Part shown: positions 7,151 through 8,563 of the stretch, one piece after another | Numbering within the stretch: position 1 is the stretch's first letter | Layout: each line of letters begins with the position of its first letter | Assembly: GCF_937920395.1 (NCBI RefSeq) | Contig: NZ_CALEVF010000103.1 | Coordinates: 1-8,563 of the forward strand | Direction of reading: 5' to 3' | Length of the DNA: 8,563 nt | From: an uncultured Clostridium sp. | GTDB lineage: Bacteria; Bacillota; Clostridia; Clostridiales; Clostridiaceae | Made by a program: the position numbers and the translations under genes | Notes under the pieces: generated by a model | What the model saw: only the letters and a program-made list of their open reading frames with translations | Databases searched by the model: none | What the model was told of the DNA's origin: nothing

Positions 7151-8521
7151 TTATTTCTTACATAAATTATTGTTTGATTTAGAATCAAATGTAAATGTAA
7201 GTGCAAATGACACTATCGCAATTATAATAAATGCTATAAACACCTCATGAAGCCCTGAATTTAAAGATAACTTTACTTGAAGACTACTTACACCATTACT
7301 TGAAATTGCACTCGAATATAAATTATTTGGCTTTATGCCACTTATTCCTATATTATTAAAATATTTAACTATACACATATTTAATATGGTTCCAAAAACA
7401 CTTACCGCAATAGTTTGTCCGAGAGTTCGCACTAGCGAGTTTACTGCTGTCGCTGCCCCTCTTTTATTATATCCTACAGACTCTTGCACCACTATTGTTA
7501 ATGTAGTAAATGCTCCTCCAAACCCAAATCCCATTATAAACCCATAAATTACAACTAACTGCAATGGAGATTCAATACTTAAAGTAGATAAAAATAAGCA
7601 ACTAATAAATAAAATAAGATTAGCTGTCCCAATCACTATTTTTTTACCATATTTGGGAATTGCTTTAGTCAAAATAAATGACGATAAGAGCCATGCAATA
7701 GACATGGGTGCCATAGATATTCCAGAAATTGTTGGTCCAAACCCCAAAACATTTTGCATATATAAAGGCATGTAAACATCCGCGCCTATCAAAATACCTG
7801 ATGCTAAAAAACTTATAGCATTTACTATATTGCTGGTCTTAGTAAAAATATCAAAGGGTATAATGGGTTCCTGTGCTTTCTTTTCTACATAATAGAATAA
7901 AACTAATAAAACAATTGTAACAACTATCGCTATTATGATATTCATTTTACCACCAGATAAACTACCCAGTAAAAATATTATAATTGCAAAAGAAAATAGT
8001 AATGTACCTACATAATCTATTTTGTGTTTCTTCCTTTCAACAGTTTCAATTAAGTTCTTTTGTAAAAGCACTATAGATATTATTCCAAAAGGTACATTTA
8101 TAAAAAAAATCCAGTTCCAAGAAATATTTTCTATTAAAAAGCCTCCTAAAAAGGGTCCAACTAAACTTGCTATTCCCCACACTGTGCTTATCCATCCTTG
8201 AACCTTCGTGCTTTCTTTAGCCGTAAAAATATCACCCACTATTGTATAAGTGACTGTAAATATTGCTCCTGCACCTAGTCCTTGAATGCCGCGAGATGCT
8301 ATAAGTTGATACATACTTTGTGATATCCCACAAAGACAGCTTCCAACTATAAAAATTATAATTCCAATAGATAGAATGTTTTTTCTTCCATATAAATCAG
8401 ATAATTTCCCGTATATTGGTGTAGAAATTGCAGATGTCAATAAATAGGCAGAAAAAACCCAACTTATAAGTTCAAACCCATTTAGCTCTTTAACTATAGT
8501 TGGTATCGCAGTAGTTACAAC
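7151..8521 (-). CDS. MFS drug transporter, DHA2 (EmrB/QacA-type) family, 5' end missing
   Basis: Residues remaining number 456, starting VVTTAIPTIVKELNG, which is the end of the DHA2 opening motif (LDxTVVxxAxPxI) in transmembrane segment 1, so roughly 15-20 N-terminal residues are absent. Visible motifs in the fragment are motif A GKLSDLYGRK (38-47), RGIQGLGAGAIF (77-88), motif C GPFLGGFL (122-129) and NWIFFINVPFGI (136-147). Further hydrophobic segments run through to about residue 445, consistent with a 14-segment proton-driven exporter of drugs or other amphiphiles. The apparent start codon further right (8534-8536) and the residues LFRS after it are read from adapter DNA, not from the genome. 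The true start lies outside the window. The substrate cannot be told from sequence. The gene ends at the shared terminator with the AI-2E-family gene. Confidence 0.92.
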   Translation of the reverse strand, partial: VVTTAIPTIVKELNGFELISWVFSAYLLTSAISTPIYGKLSDLYGRKNILSIGIIIFIVGSCLCGISQSMYQLIASRGIQGLGAGAIFTVTYTIVGDIFTAKESTKVQGWISTVWGIASLVGPFLGGFLIENISWNWIFFINVPFGIISIVLLQKNLIETVERKKHKIDYVGTLLFSFAIIIFLLGSLSGGKMNIIIAIVVTIVLLVLFYYVEKKAQEPIIPFDIFTKTSNIVNAISFLASGILIGADVYMPLYMQNVLGFGPTISGISMAPMSIAWLLSSFILTKAIPKYGKKIVIGTANLILFISCLFLSTLSIESPLQLVVIYGFIMGFGFGGAFTTLTIVVQESVGYNKRGAATAVNSLVRTLGQTIAVSVFGTILNMCIVKYFNNIGISGIKPNNLYSSAISSNGVSSLQVKLSLNSGLHEVFIAFIIIAIVSFALTFTFDSKSNNNLCKK

Positions 8522-8563
8522 AGATCGGAAGAGCACACGTCTGAACTCCAGTCACCCAGGTTA
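8522..8563 (+). other. Illumina TruSeq-type sequencing adapter plus index (artefact)
   Basis: From 8522 the sequence begins AGATCGGAAGAGC, and the 34 bases to 8555 match the TruSeq Read 1 3' adapter as I know it, ending CCAGTCAC. The last 8 bases, CCAGGTTA (8556-8563), have the length and place of an i7 index. The coding frame of the MFS gene breaks off exactly at this junction. Genomic sequence therefore ends at or just before 8521. Confidence 0.98.

Noticed and set aside
8522..8536. GTG start and LFRS residues of the MFS protein
   Set aside because: These codons are read from sequencing adapter, not genomic DNA.

Overview
The window is very AT-rich and carries strong purine-rich ribosome binding sites, a TPP riboswitch with a terminator-type expression platform, and Firmicutes-type gene families. 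It most resembles a Clostridium sensu stricto chromosome. The species cannot be named from the sequence alone. Both edge genes are incomplete, and the last 42 bases are not genomic: they are an Illumina TruSeq-type adapter plus an apparent 8-base index, so the right edge is an untrimmed read or contig end.

Left part (1-1970, minus strand): a thiamin-precursor salvage operon transcribed right to left. In order it has a candidate promoter, a TPP riboswitch, an intrinsic terminator, thiW (predicted thiazole-uptake ECF S component), thiD (HMP/HMP-P kinase) and cytX (HMP permease, cut by the window start). thiD and cytX overlap by 8 nt. Uptake of both thiamin halves and phosphorylation of the pyrimidine half therefore sit under one TPP switch. 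Next is glpK (glycerol kinase, minus strand), with a good sigma-A-type promoter and a leader of about 130 nt containing a terminator hairpin. This suggests transcription antitermination, for which GlpP is the obvious candidate.

Middle (3700-5450): a plus-strand gene diverges from glpK and encodes a 138-residue Ser/Asn-rich protein with four repeats of the type LEETKKLNAQSxSNKGTS. The repeats resemble those of gamma-type small acid-soluble spore proteins of bacilli. It is the least ordinary item here. Facing it are a 97-residue protein of unknown function and rplY/ctc (ribosomal protein L25 with an acidic tail), both on the minus strand and separated by a clear terminator.

Right part (5448-8563): a gene-poor AT-rich gap of about 545 bp, then an AI-2E-family membrane protein gene with a TTG start (plus strand). 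It converges through a shared hairpin terminator on a DHA2-type MFS drug transporter gene (minus strand) whose 5' end is replaced by adapter. I see no mobile element, CRISPR array, tRNA, rRNA or defence system. Apart from the repeat protein, the glpK leader and the adapter junction, this looks like ordinary clostridial core and housekeeping sequence.
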